Assembly: GCA_958295665.1 (NCBI GenBank)
Contig: OY282560.1
Coordinates: 40,983,044 to 41,047,043 of the forward strand
DNA: 64,000 nt
Source: Tipula vernalis
Taxonomy: Eukaryota; Arthropoda; Insecta; Diptera; Tipulidae
Direction: 5' to 3'
Positions 25,262 to 38,250 of the stretch are shown one piece after another. The stretch's first letter is position 1. Each line of letters begins with the position of its first letter. The translations under genes and the position numbers were made by a program. A model generated the notes under the pieces. It had not been told where the DNA came from. It was given only the letters and a program-made list of their open reading frames with translations, and ran no database searches.

Positions 25262-26121
25262 GTTGGTCAATAGCTCTATCAATAGGCTTCAGGATCTGTA
25301 TTTATTTTGCCAACTTGCATTTGGATTGCTCGAATATTTCTAACAATTTAATAGAAAATTCGATTTTATTGAAAATCAACTGTGCTATAGCCCACAGATT
25401 TTGAACGGCAAACATATTAAATGCTACGATTACGTTGGTCAATAGCTCTATCAATAGGCTTCAGGATCTGTATTTATTTTGCCAACTTGCATTTGGATTG
25501 CTCGAATATTTCTAACCATTTAATAGAAAATTCGATTTTATTGAAAATCAACTGTGCTATAGCCCACAGATTTTGAACGGCAAAAATATAAAATGCTCCG
25601 ATTACGTTGGTCAATAGATCTATCAATAGGCTTCAGGATCTGTATTTATTTTGCCAACTTGCATTTGGATTGCTCGAATATTTCTAACCATTTAATAGAA
25701 AATTCGATTTTATTGAAAATCAACTGTGCTATAGCCCACAGATTTTGAACGGCAAAAATATAAAATGCTCTGATTACGTTGGTCAATATCTCTATCAATA
25801 GGCTTCAGGATCTGTATTTATTTTGCCAACTTGCATTTGGATTGCTCGACTATTTCTAACCATTTAATAGAAAATTCGATTTTATTGAAAATCAACTGTG
25901 CTATAGCCCACAGATTTTGAACGGCAAAAATCTAAAATGCTCCGAATACGTTGGTCAATAGCTCTATGAATAGGCTTCAGAATCTGTATTTATTTTGCCA
26001 ACTTGCATTTGGATTGCTCGAATGTTTCTAACCATTTAATAGAAAATTCGATTTTATTGAAAATCAACTGTGCTATAGCCCACAGATTTTGAACGGCAAA
26101 AATATAAAATGCTCCGATTAC
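25262..26121. repeat. Boundary block leading into domain 2
   Basis: Five 172-bp monomers in the order aacaattt/aacatattaaatgctac (25,262), consensus (25,434), agatct/ctctgattac (25,606), ctcgact/gaatacg (25,778) and ctatgaatagg/aatgtttc (25,950) lead to the first B monomer. The same order, continuous with the last two domain 1-type monomers, recurs around 45,439-46,814, and a shortened form occurs at 36,703-38,250. Confidence 0.82.
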
Positions 26122-26284
26122 GTTGGTCAATAGATCTATCAATAGGCTTCAGGATCTGTATTTATTTTGCCAACTTGCATTTGGATTGCTCGAATATTTC
26201 TAAATATTTCATAGAAAATTCGATTTTATTTAAAATCAACTGTGCTTTTGAACGGCAAAAATCTGCTCAAAATTCTCCGATTAC
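26122..26284. repeat. First 163-bp B monomer (31 copies in domain 2)
   Basis: Compared with the 172-bp monomer, offsets 125-137 (13 bp, from inside GCTATAGC through CACAGA) are missing, giving ctgtgcttttgaac. Then gctc is inserted after aaaaatct and tgctccg becomes ttctccg, a net change of minus 9. Most copies also have aaatatttcatag. By my reading B monomers start at 26,122, 26,457, 27,140, 29,533 (144-bp form), 33,634, 33,969, 34,476, 38,251, 38,714, 39,225, 39,560, 39,895, 40,402, 40,913, 41,732, 42,723, 43,230, 44,597, 44,932, 46,815, 47,150, 48,345, 49,024, 49,499, 50,866, 52,405, 54,976, 55,827, 59,774, 60,625 and 63,024. A B' subtype (27,140, 29,533, 34,476, 39,225, 39,560, 39,895, 40,913) has ctatt plus gaaagg or aaaagg and the gttattatt...ttagcag segment. 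Confidence 0.93.
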
Positions 26285-26791
26285 GTTGGTCAATAGCTCT
26301 ATCAATATGCTTCAGGATCTGTATTTATTTTGCCAACTTGCATTTGGATTGCTCGAATATTTCTAACCATTTAATAGAAAATTCGATTTTATTGAAAATC
26401 AACTGTGCTATAGCCCACAGATTTTGAACGGCAAAAATATAAAATGCTCCGATTACGTTGGTCAATAGCTCTATAAATAGGCTTCAGGATCTGTATTTAT
26501 TTTGCCAACTTGCATTTGGATTGCTCGAATATTTCTAAATATTTCATAGAAAATTCGATTTTATTGAAAATCAACTGTGCTTTTGAACGGCAAAAATCTG
26601 CTCAAAATTCTCCGTTTACGTTGGTCAATAGCTCTATCAATATGCTTCAGCATCTGTATTTATTTTGCCAACTTGCATTTGGATTGCTCGAATATTTCTA
26701 ACCATTTAATAGAAAATTCGATTTTATTGAAAATCAACTGTGCTATAGCCCACAGATTTTGAACGGCAAAAATATAAAATGCTCCGATTAC
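26122..26791. repeat. Two tandem B+A dimers (335 bp each)
   Basis: B (163 bp) and an ordinary 172-bp monomer alternate twice: 26,122-26,456 and 26,457-26,791. The A monomers carry caatatgc in place of caataggc, a mark that follows B in most of domain 2. The pair is repeated at 33,634-34,303, an offset of 7,512 bp. Confidence 0.88.
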
Positions 26792-26967
26792 GTTGGTCAA
26801 TAGCTCTATCAATAGGTTTCAGGATCTGTATTTATTTTGCCAACTTGCATTTGGATTGCTCGAATATTTCTAACCATTTAATAGAAAATTCGATTTTATT
26901 GAAAATCAACTGTGCTATATATAGCCCACAGATTTTGAACGGCAAAAATATAAAATGCTCTGATTAC
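26792..26967. repeat. 176-bp monomer with TATA insertion at the palindrome
   Basis: The palindrome core reads gctatatatagc (26,914-26,925), a 4-bp TA expansion. The same monomer occurs at 38,877-39,052 and 40,565-40,740. Each time the next monomer has ttttgtcaac with ctcgact, and a B' monomer follows. This shows one original event copied as part of a longer block (offsets 12,085 and 1,688 bp). Confidence 0.88.
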
Positions 26968-29532
26968 GTTGGTCAATATCTCTATCAATAGGCTTCAGGA
27001 TCTGTATTTATTTTGTCAACTTGCATTTGGATTGCTCGACTATTTCTAACCATTTAATAGAAAATTCGATTTTATTGAAAATCAACTGTGCTATAGCCCA
27101 CAGATTTTGAACGGCAAAAATCTAAAATGCTCCGAATACGTTGGTCAATAGCTCTATGAATAGGCTTCAGGATCTGTTATTATTTTGCCAATTAGCAGTT
27201 GGATTGCTCGAATATTTCTAAATATTTCATAGAAAATTCGATTTTATTGAAAATCAACTGTGCTATTGAAAGGCAAAAATCTGCTCAAAATTCTCCGATT
27301 ACGTTGGTCAATAGCTCTATCAATAGGCTTCAGGATCTGTATTTATTTTGCCAACTTGCATTTGGATTGCTCGAATATTTCTAACCATTTAATAGAAAAT
27401 TCGATTTTATTGAAAATCAACTGTGCTATAGCCCACAGATTTTGAACGGCAAAAATATAAAATGCTCCGATTACGTTGGTCAATAGCTCTATCAATAGCC
27501 TTCAGGATCTGTATTTATTTTGCCAACTTGGATTGTTCGAATATTTCTAAACATTTCATAGAAAATTCGATTTTATTGAAAATCAACTGTGCTATAGCCC
27601 ACAGATTTTGAACGGCAAAAATCTAAAATGCTCCGATTAAGTTGGTCAATATCTCTATCAATAGGCTTCAGGATCTGTATTTATTTTGCCAACTTGCATT
27701 TGGATGGCTCGAATGTTTCTAACCATTTAATAGAAAATTAGATTTTATTGAAAATCAACTGTGCTACAGACCACAGATTTTTAACGGCAAAAATCTAAAA
27801 TGTTCCGATTAAGTTGGTCAATAGCTCTATCAATAGCCTTCAGGATCTGTGTTTATTTTGCCAACTTGCATTTGGATTGCTCGAATGTTTCTAACCATTT
27901 AATAGAAAATTCGATTTTATTGAAAATCAACTGTGCTAAAGCCCACAGATTTTGAACGGCAAACATATTAAAGGCTACGATTACGTTGGTCAATAGCTCT
28001 ATCAATATGCTTCAGGATCTGTATTTATTTTGCCAACTTGCATTTGGATTGCTCGAATATTTCTAACCATTTAATAGAAAATTCGATTTTATTGAAAATC
28101 AACTGTGCTATAGCCCACAGATTTTGAACGGCAAAAATATAAAATGCTCCGATTACGTTGGTCAATAGCTCTATCAATAGGCTTCAGGATCTGTATTTAT
28201 TTTGCCAACTTGCATTTGGATTGCTCGAATATTTCTAACCATTTAATAGAAAATTCGATTTTATTGAAAATCAACTGTGCTATAGCCCACAGATTTTGAA
28301 CGGCAAAAATATAAAATGCTCCGATTACGTTGGTCAATAGCTCTGTCAATAGGCTTCAGGATCTGTATTTATTTTGCCAACTTGCATTTGGATTGCTCGA
28401 ATATTTCTAACCATTTAATAGAAAATTCGATTTTATTGAAAATCAACTGTGCTATAGCCCACAGATTTTGAACGGCAAAAATATAAAATGCTCCGATTAC
28501 GTTGGTCAATAGCTCTATCAATAGGCTTCAGGATCTGTATTTATTTTGCCAACTTGCATTTGGATTGCTCGAATATTTCTAACCATTTAATAGAAAATTC
28601 GATTTTATTGAAAATCAACTGTGCTATAGCCCACAGATTTTGAACGGCAAAAATATAAAATGCTCCGATTACGTTGGTCAATAGCTCTATCAATAGGCTT
28701 CAGGATCTGTATTTATTTTGCCAACTTGCATTTGGATTGCTCGAATATTTCTAACCATTTAATAGAAAATTCGATTTTATTGAAAATCAACTGTGCTATA
28801 GCCCACAGATTTTGAACGGCAAAAATATAAAATGCTCCGATTACGTTGGTCAATAGCTCTGTCAATAGGCTTCAGGATCTGTATTTATTTTGCCAACTTG
28901 CATTTGGATTGCTCGAATATTTCTAACCATTTAATAGAAAATTCGATTTTATTGAAAATCAACTGTGCTATAGCCCACAGATTTTGAACGGCAAAAATAT
29001 AAAATGCTCCGATTACGTTGGTCAATAGCTCTATCAATAGGCTTCAGGACCTGTATTTATTTTGCCAACTTGCATTTGGATTGCTCGAATATTTCTAACC
29101 ATTTAATAGAAAATTCGATTTTATTGAAAATCAACTGTGCTATAGCCCACAGATTTTGAACGGCAAAAACATAAAATGCTCCGATTACGTTGGTCAATAG
29201 CTCTATCAATAGGCTTCAGGATCTGTATTTATTTTGCCAACTTGCATTTGGATTGTTCGAATATTTCTAAACATTTCATAGAAAATTCGATTTTATTGAA
29301 AATCAACTGTGCTATAGCCCACAGATTTTGAACGGCAAAAATCTAAAATGCTCCGATTACGTTGGTCAATATCTCTATCAATAGGCTTCAGGATCTGTAT
29401 TTATTTTGCTAACTTGAATTTGGATGGCTCGAATGTTTCTAACCATTTAATAGAAAATTCGATTTTATTGAAAATCAACTGTGCTAAAGCCCACAGATTT
29501 TGAACGGCAAACATATTAAAGGCTACGATTAC
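26968..29532. repeat. Mixed monomer block with a near-consensus run
   Basis: After the ctcgact and B' monomers comes a 166-bp monomer (27,475-27,640) missing 6 bp (aacttggattg, near 27,529). Next are two divergent monomers: one with agattttatt, ctacagacc and tttttaacgg (27,641), and one with gtgctaaagccc and aaaggctac (27,813). From 28,157 to 29,188 six near-consensus monomers run in the order atc, gtc, atc, atc, gtc, atc at offset 17-19, suggesting a 516-bp duplication. The monomer at 29,361 again has gctaaagccc and aaaggctac. Confidence 0.82.
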
Positions 29533-29676
29533 GTTGGTCAATAGCTCTATTAATAGGCTTAAGGATTAGCAGTTGGATTGCTCGAATATTTCTAAATATT
29601 TCATAGAAAATTCGATTTTATTGAAAATCAACTGTGCTATTAAAAGGCAAAAATCTGCTCAAAATTCTCCGATTAC
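29533..29676. repeat. 144-bp chimeric B' monomer
   Basis: The left end (ctattaataggcttaaggat) joins directly to tagcagttgg of the B' type, dropping 19 bp relative to an intact B' monomer. A shared AT at the break is compatible with a microhomology deletion or template switch. This is the only copy of this junction in the window. Confidence 0.85.
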
Positions 29677-31890
29677 GTTGGTCAATAGCTCTATCAATAG
29701 GCTTCAGGATCTGTATTTATTTTGCCAACTTGCATTTGGATTGCTCGAATATTTCTAACCATTTAATAGAAAATTCGATTTTATTGAAAATCAACTGTGC
29801 TATAGCCCACAGATTTTGAACGGCAAAAATATAAAATGCTCCGATTACGTTGGTCAATAGCTCTATCAATAGCCTTCAGGATCTGTATTTATTTTGCCAA
29901 CTTGCATTTGGATTGTTCGAATATTTCTAAACATTTCATAGAAAATTCGATTTTATTGAAAATCAACTGTGCTATAGCCCACAGATTTTGAACGGCAAAA
30001 ATCTAAAATGCTCCGATTAAGTTGGTCAATATCTCTATCAATAGGCTTCAGGATCTGTATTTATTTTGCCAACTTGCATTTGGATTGCTCGAATGTTTCT
30101 AACCATTTAATAGAAAATTAGATTTTATTGAAAATCAACTGTGCTACAGACCACAGATTTTTAACGGCAAAAATCTAAAATGCTCCGATTAAGTTGGTCA
30201 ATAGCTCTATCAATAGCCTTCAGGATCTGTGTTTATTTTGCCAACTTGCATTTGGATTGCTCGAATGTTTCTAACCATTTAATAGAAAATTCGATTTTAT
30301 TGAAAATCAACTGTGCTAAAGCCCACAGATTTTGAACGGCAAACATATTAAAGGCTACGATTACGTTGGTCAATAGCTCTATTAATAGGCTTAAGGATCT
30401 GTATTTATTTTGCCAACTTGCATTTGGATTGCTCGAATATTTCTAACCATTTAATAGAAAATTCGATTTTATTGAAAATCAACTGTGCTATAGCCCACAG
30501 ATTTTGAACGGCAAAAATATAAAATGCTCCGATTACGTTGGTCAATAGCTCTATCAATAGGCTTCAGGATCTGTATTTATTTTGCCAACTTGCATTTGGA
30601 TTGCTCGAATATTTCTAACCATTTAATAGAAAATTCGATTTTATTGAAAATCAACTGTGCTATAGCCCACAGATTTTGAACGGCAAAAATATAAAATGCT
30701 CCGATTACGTTGGTCAATAGCTCTGTCAATAGGCTTCAGGATCTGTATTTATTTTGCCAACTTGCATTTGGATTGCTCGAATATTTCTAACCATTTAATA
30801 GAAAATTCGATTTTATTGAAAATCAACTGTGCTATAGCCCACAGATTTTGAACGGCAAAAATATAAAATGCTCCGATTACGTTGGTCAATAGCTCTGTCA
30901 ATAGGCTTCAGGATCTGTATTTATTTTGTCAACTTGCATTTGGATTGCTCGAATATTTCTAACCATTTAATAGAAAATTCGATTTTATTGAAAATCAACT
31001 GTGCTATAGCCCACAGATTTTGAACGGCAAAAATATAAAATGCTCCGATTACGTTGGTCAATAGCTCTATCAATAGGCTTCAGGATCTGTATTTATTTTG
31101 CCAACTTGCATTTGGATTGTTCGAATATTTCTAAACATTTCATAGAAAATTCGATTTTATTGAAAATCAACTGTGCTATAGCCCACAGATTTTGAACGGC
31201 AAAAATCTAAAATGCTCCGATTACGTTGGTCAATATCTCTATCAATAGGCTTCAGGATCTGTATTTATTTTGCCAACTTGCATTTGGATGGCTCGAATGT
31301 TTCTAACCATTTAATAGAAAATTCGATTTTATTGAAAATCAACTGTGCTATAGCCCACAGATTTTGAACGGCAAACATATTAAATGCTACGATTACGTTG
31401 GTCAATAGCTCTATCAATAGGCTTCAGGATCTGTATTTATTTTGCCAACTTGCATTTGGATTGCTCGAATATTTCTAACCATTTAATAGAAAATTCGATT
31501 TTATTGAAAATCAACTGTGCTATAGCCCACAGATTTTGAACGGCAAAAATATAAAATGCTCTTATTACGTTGGTCAATATCTCTATCAATAGGCTTCAGG
31601 ATCTGTATTTATTTTGCCAACTTGCATTTGGATTGCTCAAATGTTTCTAACAATTTAATAGAAAATTCGATTTTATTGAAAATCAACTGTGCTATAGCCC
31701 ACAGATTTTGAACGGCAAAAATATAAAATGCTCTGATTACGTTGGTCAATATCTCTATCAATAGGCTTCAGGATCTGTATTTATTTTGCCAACTTGCATT
31801 TGGATTGTTCGACTATTTCTAACCATTTAATAGAAAATTCGATTTTATTGAAAATCAACTGTGCTATAGCCCACAGATTTTGAACGGCAA
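29567..31890. repeat. 2,324-bp segmental duplication, copy 1
   Basis: It matches 34,529-36,852 at a constant offset of 4,962 bp. Shared rare states include ctattaaaaggc, agattttatt with ctacagacc, aaaggctac, ggatggctcg with aatgtttc, ctcttattac and gttcgact. The few differences include gtc/atc near 30,893 and aatgtttc/aatatttc near 31,642. The two copies diverge abruptly after gaacggcaa at the right end. Confidence 0.87.
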
Positions 31891-33633
31891 AAATATAAAA
31901 TGCTCCGATTACGTTGGTCAATAGCTCTGTCAATAGGCTTCAGGATCTGTATTTATTTTGCCAACTTGCATTTGGATTGCTCGAATATTTCTAACCATTT
32001 AATAGAAAATTCGATTTTATTGAAAATCAACTGTGCTATAGCCCACAGATTTTGAACGGCAAAAAATATAAAATGCTCCGATTACGTTGGTCAATAGCTC
32101 TATCAATAGGCTTCAGGATCTGTATTTATTTTGCCAACTTGCATTTGGATTGCTCCAATATTTCTAACCATTTAATAGAAAATTCGATTTTATTGAAAAT
32201 CAACTGTGCTATAGCCCACAGATTTTGAACGGCAAAAATATAAAATGCTCCGATTACGTTGGTCAATAGCTCTATCAATAGGCTTCAGGATCTGTATTTA
32301 TTTTGCCAACTTGCATTTGGATTGTTCGAATATTTCTAAACATTTCATAGAAAATTCGATTTTATTGAAAATCAACTGTGCTATAGCCCACAGATTTTGA
32401 ACGGCAAAAATCTAAAATGCTCCGATTACGTTGGTCAATATCTCTATCAATAGGCTTCAGGATCTGTATTTATTTTGCCAACTTGCATTTGGATGGCTCG
32501 AATGTTTCTAACCATTTAATAGAAAATTCGATTTTATTGAAAATCAACTGTGCTATAGCCCACAGATTTTGAACGGCAAACATATTAAATGCTACGATTA
32601 CGTTGGTCAATAGCTCTATCAATAGGCTTCAGGATCTGTATTTATTTTGCCAACTTGCATTTGGATTGCTCGAATATTTCTAACCATTTAATAGAAAATT
32701 CGATTTTATTGAAAATCAACTGTGCTATAGCCCACAGATTTTGAACGGCAAAAATATAAAATGCTCTTATTACGTTGGTCAATATCTCTATCAATAGGCT
32801 TCAGGATCTGTATTTATTTTGCCAACTTGCATTTGGATTGCTCAAATATTTCTAACAATTTAATAGAAAATTCGATTTTATTGAAAATCAACTGTGCTAT
32901 AGCCCACAGATTTTGAACGGCAAAAATATAAAATGCTCTGATTACGTTGGTCAATATCTCTATCAATAGGCTTCAGGATCTGTATTTATTTTGCCAACTT
33001 GCATTTGGATTGCTCGACTATTTCTAACCATTTAATAGAAAATTCGATTTTATTGAAAATCAACTGTGCTATAGCCCACAGATTTTGAACGGCAAACATA
33101 TTAAATGCTACGATTACGTTGGTCAATAGCTCTATCTATAGGCTTCAGGATCTGTATTTATTTTGCCAACTTGCATTTGGATTGCTCGAATATTTCTAAC
33201 CATTTAATAGAAAATTCGATTTTATTGAAAATCAACTGTGCTATAGCCCACAGATTTTGAACGGCAAAAATATAAAATGCTCCGATTACGTTGGTCAATA
33301 GATCTATCAATAGGCTTCAGGATCTGTATTTATTTTGCCAACTTGCATTTGGATTGCTCGAATATTTCTAACCATTTAATAGAAAATTCGATTTTATTGA
33401 AAATCAACTGTGCTATAGCCCACAGATTTTGAACGGCAAAAATATAAAATGCTCTGATTACGTTGGTCAATATCTCTATCAATAGGCTTCAGGATCTGTA
33501 TTTATTTTGCCAACTTGCATTTGGATTGCTCGACTATTTCTAACCATTTAATAGAAAATTCGATTTTATTGAAAATCAACTGTGCTATAGCCCACAGATT
33601 TTGAACGGCAAACATATTAAATGCTACGATTAC
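31891..33633. repeat. A-type monomer run echoing its left neighbour
   Basis: There are ten 172-bp class monomers and no B. From about 32,270 it repeats the series gttcgaat/catag, gatggctcg, aacatattaaatgctac, ctcttattac, ctcaaat, ctctgattac, ctcgact seen about 1,205 bp earlier. The offset is seven monomers plus a 1-bp insertion in the A-run near 32,063. The last part (33,118-33,633) has the agatct and ctcgact monomers that precede B elsewhere. Confidence 0.8.
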
Positions 33634-34528
33634 GTTGGTCAATAGCTCTATCAATAGGCTTCAGGATCTGTATTTATTTTGCCAACTTGCATTTGGATTG
33701 CTCGAATATTTCTAAATATTTCATAGAAAATTCGATTTTATTTAAAATCAACTGTGCTTTTGAACGGCAAAAATCTGCTCAAAATTCTCCGATTACGTTG
33801 GTCAATAGCTCTATCAATATGCTTCAGGATCTGTATTTATTTTGCCAACTTGCATTTGGATTGCTCGAATATTTCTAACCATTTAATAGAAAATTCGATT
33901 TTATTGAAAATCAACTGTGCTATAGCCCACAGATTTTGAACGGCAAAAATATAAAATGCTCCGATTACGTTGGTCAATAGCTCTATAAATAGGCTTCAGG
34001 ATCTGTATTTATTTTGCCAACTTGCATTTGGATTGCTCGAATATTTCTAAATATTTCATAGAAAATTCGATTTTATTGAAAATCAACTGTGCTTTTGAAC
34101 GGCAAAAATCTGCTCAAAATTCTCCGATTACGTTGGTCAATAGCTCTATCAATATGCTTCAGGATCTGTATTTATTTTGCCAACTTGCATTTGGATTGCT
34201 CGAATATTTCTAACCATTTAATAGAAAATTCGATTTTATTGAAAATCAACTGTGCTATAGCCCACAGATTTTGAACGGCAAAAATATAAAATGCTCCGAT
34301 TACGTTGGTCAATAGCTCTATCAATAGGTTTCAGGATCTGTATTTATTTTGCCAACTTGCATTTGGATTGCTCGAATATTTCTAACCATTTAATAGAAAA
34401 TTCGATTTTATTGAAAATCAACTGTGCTATAGCCCACAGATTTTGAACGGCAAAAATCTAAAATGCTCCGAATACGTTGGTCAATAGCTCTATGAATAGG
34501 CTTCAGGATCTGTTATTATTTTGCCAAT
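33634..34528. repeat. Copy of the 26.1-27.2 kb B-rich block
   Basis: Two B+A dimers (33,634-34,303) and a B' monomer start (34,476) repeat the left end of domain 2. The B-to-B spacing is identical, including taaaatcaac (in place of gaaaatcaac) in the first B of both blocks. The 176-bp monomer and its follower are absent here, so the offset changes from 7,512 to 7,336 bp. Confidence 0.85.
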
Positions 34529-36852
34529 TAGCAGTTGGATTGCTCGAATATTTCTAAATATTTCATAGAAAATTCGATTTTATTGAAAATCAACTGTGCT
34601 ATTAAAAGGCAAAAATCTGCTCAAAATTCTCCGATTACGTTGGTCAATAGCTCTATCAATAGGCTTCAGGATCTGTATTTATTTTGCCAACTTGCATTTG
34701 GATTGCTCGAATATTTCTAACCATTTAATAGAAAATTCGATTTTATTGAAAATCAACTGTGCTATAGCCCACAGATTTTGAACGGCAAAAATATAAAATG
34801 CTCCGATTACGTTGGTCAATAGCTCTATCAATAGCCTTCAGGATCTGTATTTATTTTGCCAACTTGCATTTGGATTGTTCGAATATTTCTAAACATTTCA
34901 TAGAAAATTCGATTTTATTGAAAATCAACTGTGCTATAGCCCACAGATTTTGAACGGCAAAAATCTAAAATGCTCCGATTAAGTTGGTCAATATCTCTAT
35001 CAATAGGCTTCAGGATCTGTATTTATTTTGCCAACTTGCATTTGGATTGCTCGAATGTTTCTAACCATTTAATAGAAAATTAGATTTTATTGAAAATCAA
35101 CTGTGCTACAGACCACAGATTTTTAACGGCAAAAATCTAAAATGCTCCGATTAAGTTGGTCAATAGCTCTATCAATAGCCTTCAGGATCTGTGTTTATTT
35201 TGCCAACTTGCATTTGGATTGCTCGAATGTTTCTAACCATTTAATAGAAAATTCGATTTTATTGAAAATCAACTGTGCTAAAGCCCACAGATTTTGAACG
35301 GCAAACATATTAAAGGCTACGATTACGTTGGTCAATAGCTCTATTAATAGGCTTAAGGATCTGTATTTATTTTGCCAACTTGCATTTGGATTGCTCGAAT
35401 ATTTCTAACCATTTAATAGAAAATTCGATTTTATTGAAAATCAACTGTGCTATAGCCCACAGATTTTGAACGGCAAAAATATAAAATGCTCCGATTACGT
35501 TGGTCAATAGCTCTATCAATAGGCTTCAGGATCTGTATTTATTTTGCCAACTTGCATTTGGATTGCTCGAATATTTCTAACCATTTAATAGAAAATTCGA
35601 TTTTATTGAAAATCAACTGTGCTATAGCCCACAGATTTTGAACGGCAAAAATATAAAATGCTCCGATTACGTTGGTCAATAGCTCTGTCAATAGGCTTCA
35701 GGATCTGTATTTATTTTGCCAACTTGCATTTGGATTGCTCGAATATTTCTAACCATTTAATAGAAAATTCGATTTTATTGAAAATCAACTGTGCTATAGC
35801 CCACAGATTTTGAACGGCAAAAATATAAAATGCTCCGATTACGTTGGTCAATAGCTCTATCAATAGGCTTCAGGATCTGTATTTATTTTGCCAACTTGCA
35901 TTTGGATTGCTCGAATATTTCTAACCATTTAATAGAAAATTCGATTTTATTGAAAATCAACTGTGCTATAGCCCACAGATTTTGAACGGCAAAAATATAA
36001 AATGCTCCGATTACGTTGGTCAATAGCTCTATCAATAGGCTTCAGGATCTGTATTTATTTTGCCAACTTGCATTTGGATTGTTCGAATATTTCTAAACAT
36101 TTCATAGAAAATTCGATTTTATTGAAAATCAACTGTGCTATAGCCCACAGATTTTGAACGGCAAAAATCTAAAATGCTCCGATTACGTTGGTCAATATCT
36201 CTATCAATAGGCTTCAGGATCTGTATTTATTTTGCCAACTTGCATTTGGATGGCTCGAATGTTTCTAACCATTTAATAGAAAATTCGATTTTATTGAAAA
36301 TCAACTGTGCTATAGCCCACAGATTTTGAACGGCAAACATATTAAATGCTATGATTACGTTGGTCAATAGCTCTATCAATAGGCTTCAGGATCTGTATTT
36401 ATTTTGCCAACTTGCATTTGGATTGCTCGAATATTTCTAACCATTTAATAGAAAATTCGATTTTATTGAAAATCAACTGTGCTATAGCCCACAGATTTTG
36501 AACGGCAAAAATATAAAATGCTCTTATTACGTTGGTCAATATCTCTATCAATAGGCTTCAGGATCTGTATTTATTTTGCCAACTTGCATTTGGATTGCTC
36601 AAATATTTCTAACAATTTAATAGAAAATTCGATTTTATTGAAAATCAACTGTGCTATAGCCCACAGATTTTGAACGGCAAAAATATAAAATGCTCTGATT
36701 ACGTTGGTCAATATCTCTATCAATAGGCTTCAGGATCTGTATTTATTTTGCCAACTTGCATTTGGATTGTTCGACTATTTCTAACCATTTAATAGAAAAT
36801 TCGATTTTATTGAAAATCAACTGTGCTATAGCCCACAGATTTTGAACGGCAA
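34529..36852. repeat. 2,324-bp segmental duplication, copy 2
   Basis: This is the partner of 29,567-31,890. Here the B' monomer is intact at 163 bp (34,476-34,638), so this copy, not the 144-bp chimera, carries the ancestral left junction. A private change is ctatgattac near 36,350. Confidence 0.87.
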
Positions 36853-38250
36853 ACATATTAAATGCTACGATTACGTTGGTCAATAGCTCTATCAATAGGC
36901 TTCAGGATCTGTATTTATTTTGCCAACTTGCATTTGGATTGCTCGAATATTTCTAACCATTTAATAGAAAATTCGATTTTATTGAAAATCAACTGTGCTA
37001 TAGCCCACAGATTTTGAACGGCAAAAATATAAAATGCTCCGATTACGTTGGTCAATATCTCTATCAATAGGCTTCAGGATCTGTATTTATTTTGCCAACT
37101 TGCATTTGGATTGCTCGAATATTTCTAACAATTTAATAGAAAATTCGATTTTATTGAAAATCAACTGGGCTATAGCCCACAGATTTTGAACGGCAAAAAT
37201 ATAAAATGCTCTTATTACGTTGGTCAATATCTCTATCAATAGGCTTCAGGATCTGTATTTATTTTGCCAACTTGCATTTGGATTGCTCGAATATTTCTAA
37301 CAATTTAATAGAAAATTCGATTTTATTGAAAATCAACTGTGCTATAGCCCACAGATTTTGAACGGCAAAAATATAAAATGCTCTGATTACGTTGGTCAAT
37401 ATCTCTATCAATAGGCTTCAGGATCTGTATTTATTTTGCCAACTTGCATTTGGATTGCTCGAATGTTTCTAACCATTTAATAGAAAATTCGATTTTATTG
37501 AAAATCAACTGTGCTATAGCCCACAGATTTTGAACGGCAAACATATTAAATGCTACGATTACGTTGGTCAATAGCTCTATCAATAGGCTTCAGGATCTGT
37601 ATTTATTTTGCCAACTTGCATTTGGATTGCTCGAATATTTCTAACAATTTAATAGAAAATTCGATTTTATTGAAAATCAACTGTGCTATAGCCCACAGAT
37701 TTTGAACGGCAAAAATATAAAATGCTCCGATTACGTTGGTCAATAGCTCTATCAATAGGCTTCAGGATCTGTATTTATTTTGCCAACTTGCATTTGGATT
37801 GCTCGAATATTTCTAACAATTTAATAGAAAATTCGATTTTATTGAAAATCAACTGTGCTATAGCCCACAGATTTTGAACGGCAAAAATATAAAATGCTCC
37901 GATTACGTTGGTCAATAGATCTATCAATAGGCTTCAGGATCTGTATTTATTTTGCCAACTTGCATTTGGATTGCTCGAATATTTCTAACCATTTAATAGA
38001 AAATTCGATTTTATTGAAAATCAACTGTGCTATAGCCCACAGATTTTGAACGGCAAAAATATAAAATGCTCTGATTACGTTGGTCAATATCTCTATCAAT
38101 AGGCTTCAGGATCTGTATTTATTTTGCCAACTTGCATTTGGATTGCTCGACTATTTCTAACCATTTAATAGAAAATTCGATTTTATTGAAAATCAACTGT
38201 GCTATAGCCCACAGATTTTGAACGGCAAAAATATAAAATGCTCCGATTAC
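36853..38250. repeat. Domain 1-like monomer series inside domain 2
   Basis: From 36,703 the order is ctcgact/aacatatt, consensus, gggctatag with aacaattt (37,047), ctctgattac with aacaattt (37,219), aatgtttc/aacatatt (37,391), then aacaattt monomers, agatct (37,907), ctcgact (38,079) and B. This is the order of the last part of the 25-mer HOR followed by the boundary block (24,230-26,121). It differs by ctcttattac and one fewer monomer. Confidence 0.83.

Noticed and set aside
26109..26366. Repeated 61-85-codon open frames over B monomers in domain 2
   Set aside because: They follow from the 163+172 bp dimer shifting frame; many begin at GTG or overlap in two frames. The protein is a translation of satellite sequence with no recognisable family.
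26914..26925. Start of a TA microsatellite
   Set aside because: It is only a 4-bp expansion, identical at three places, copied with its block rather than expanding.
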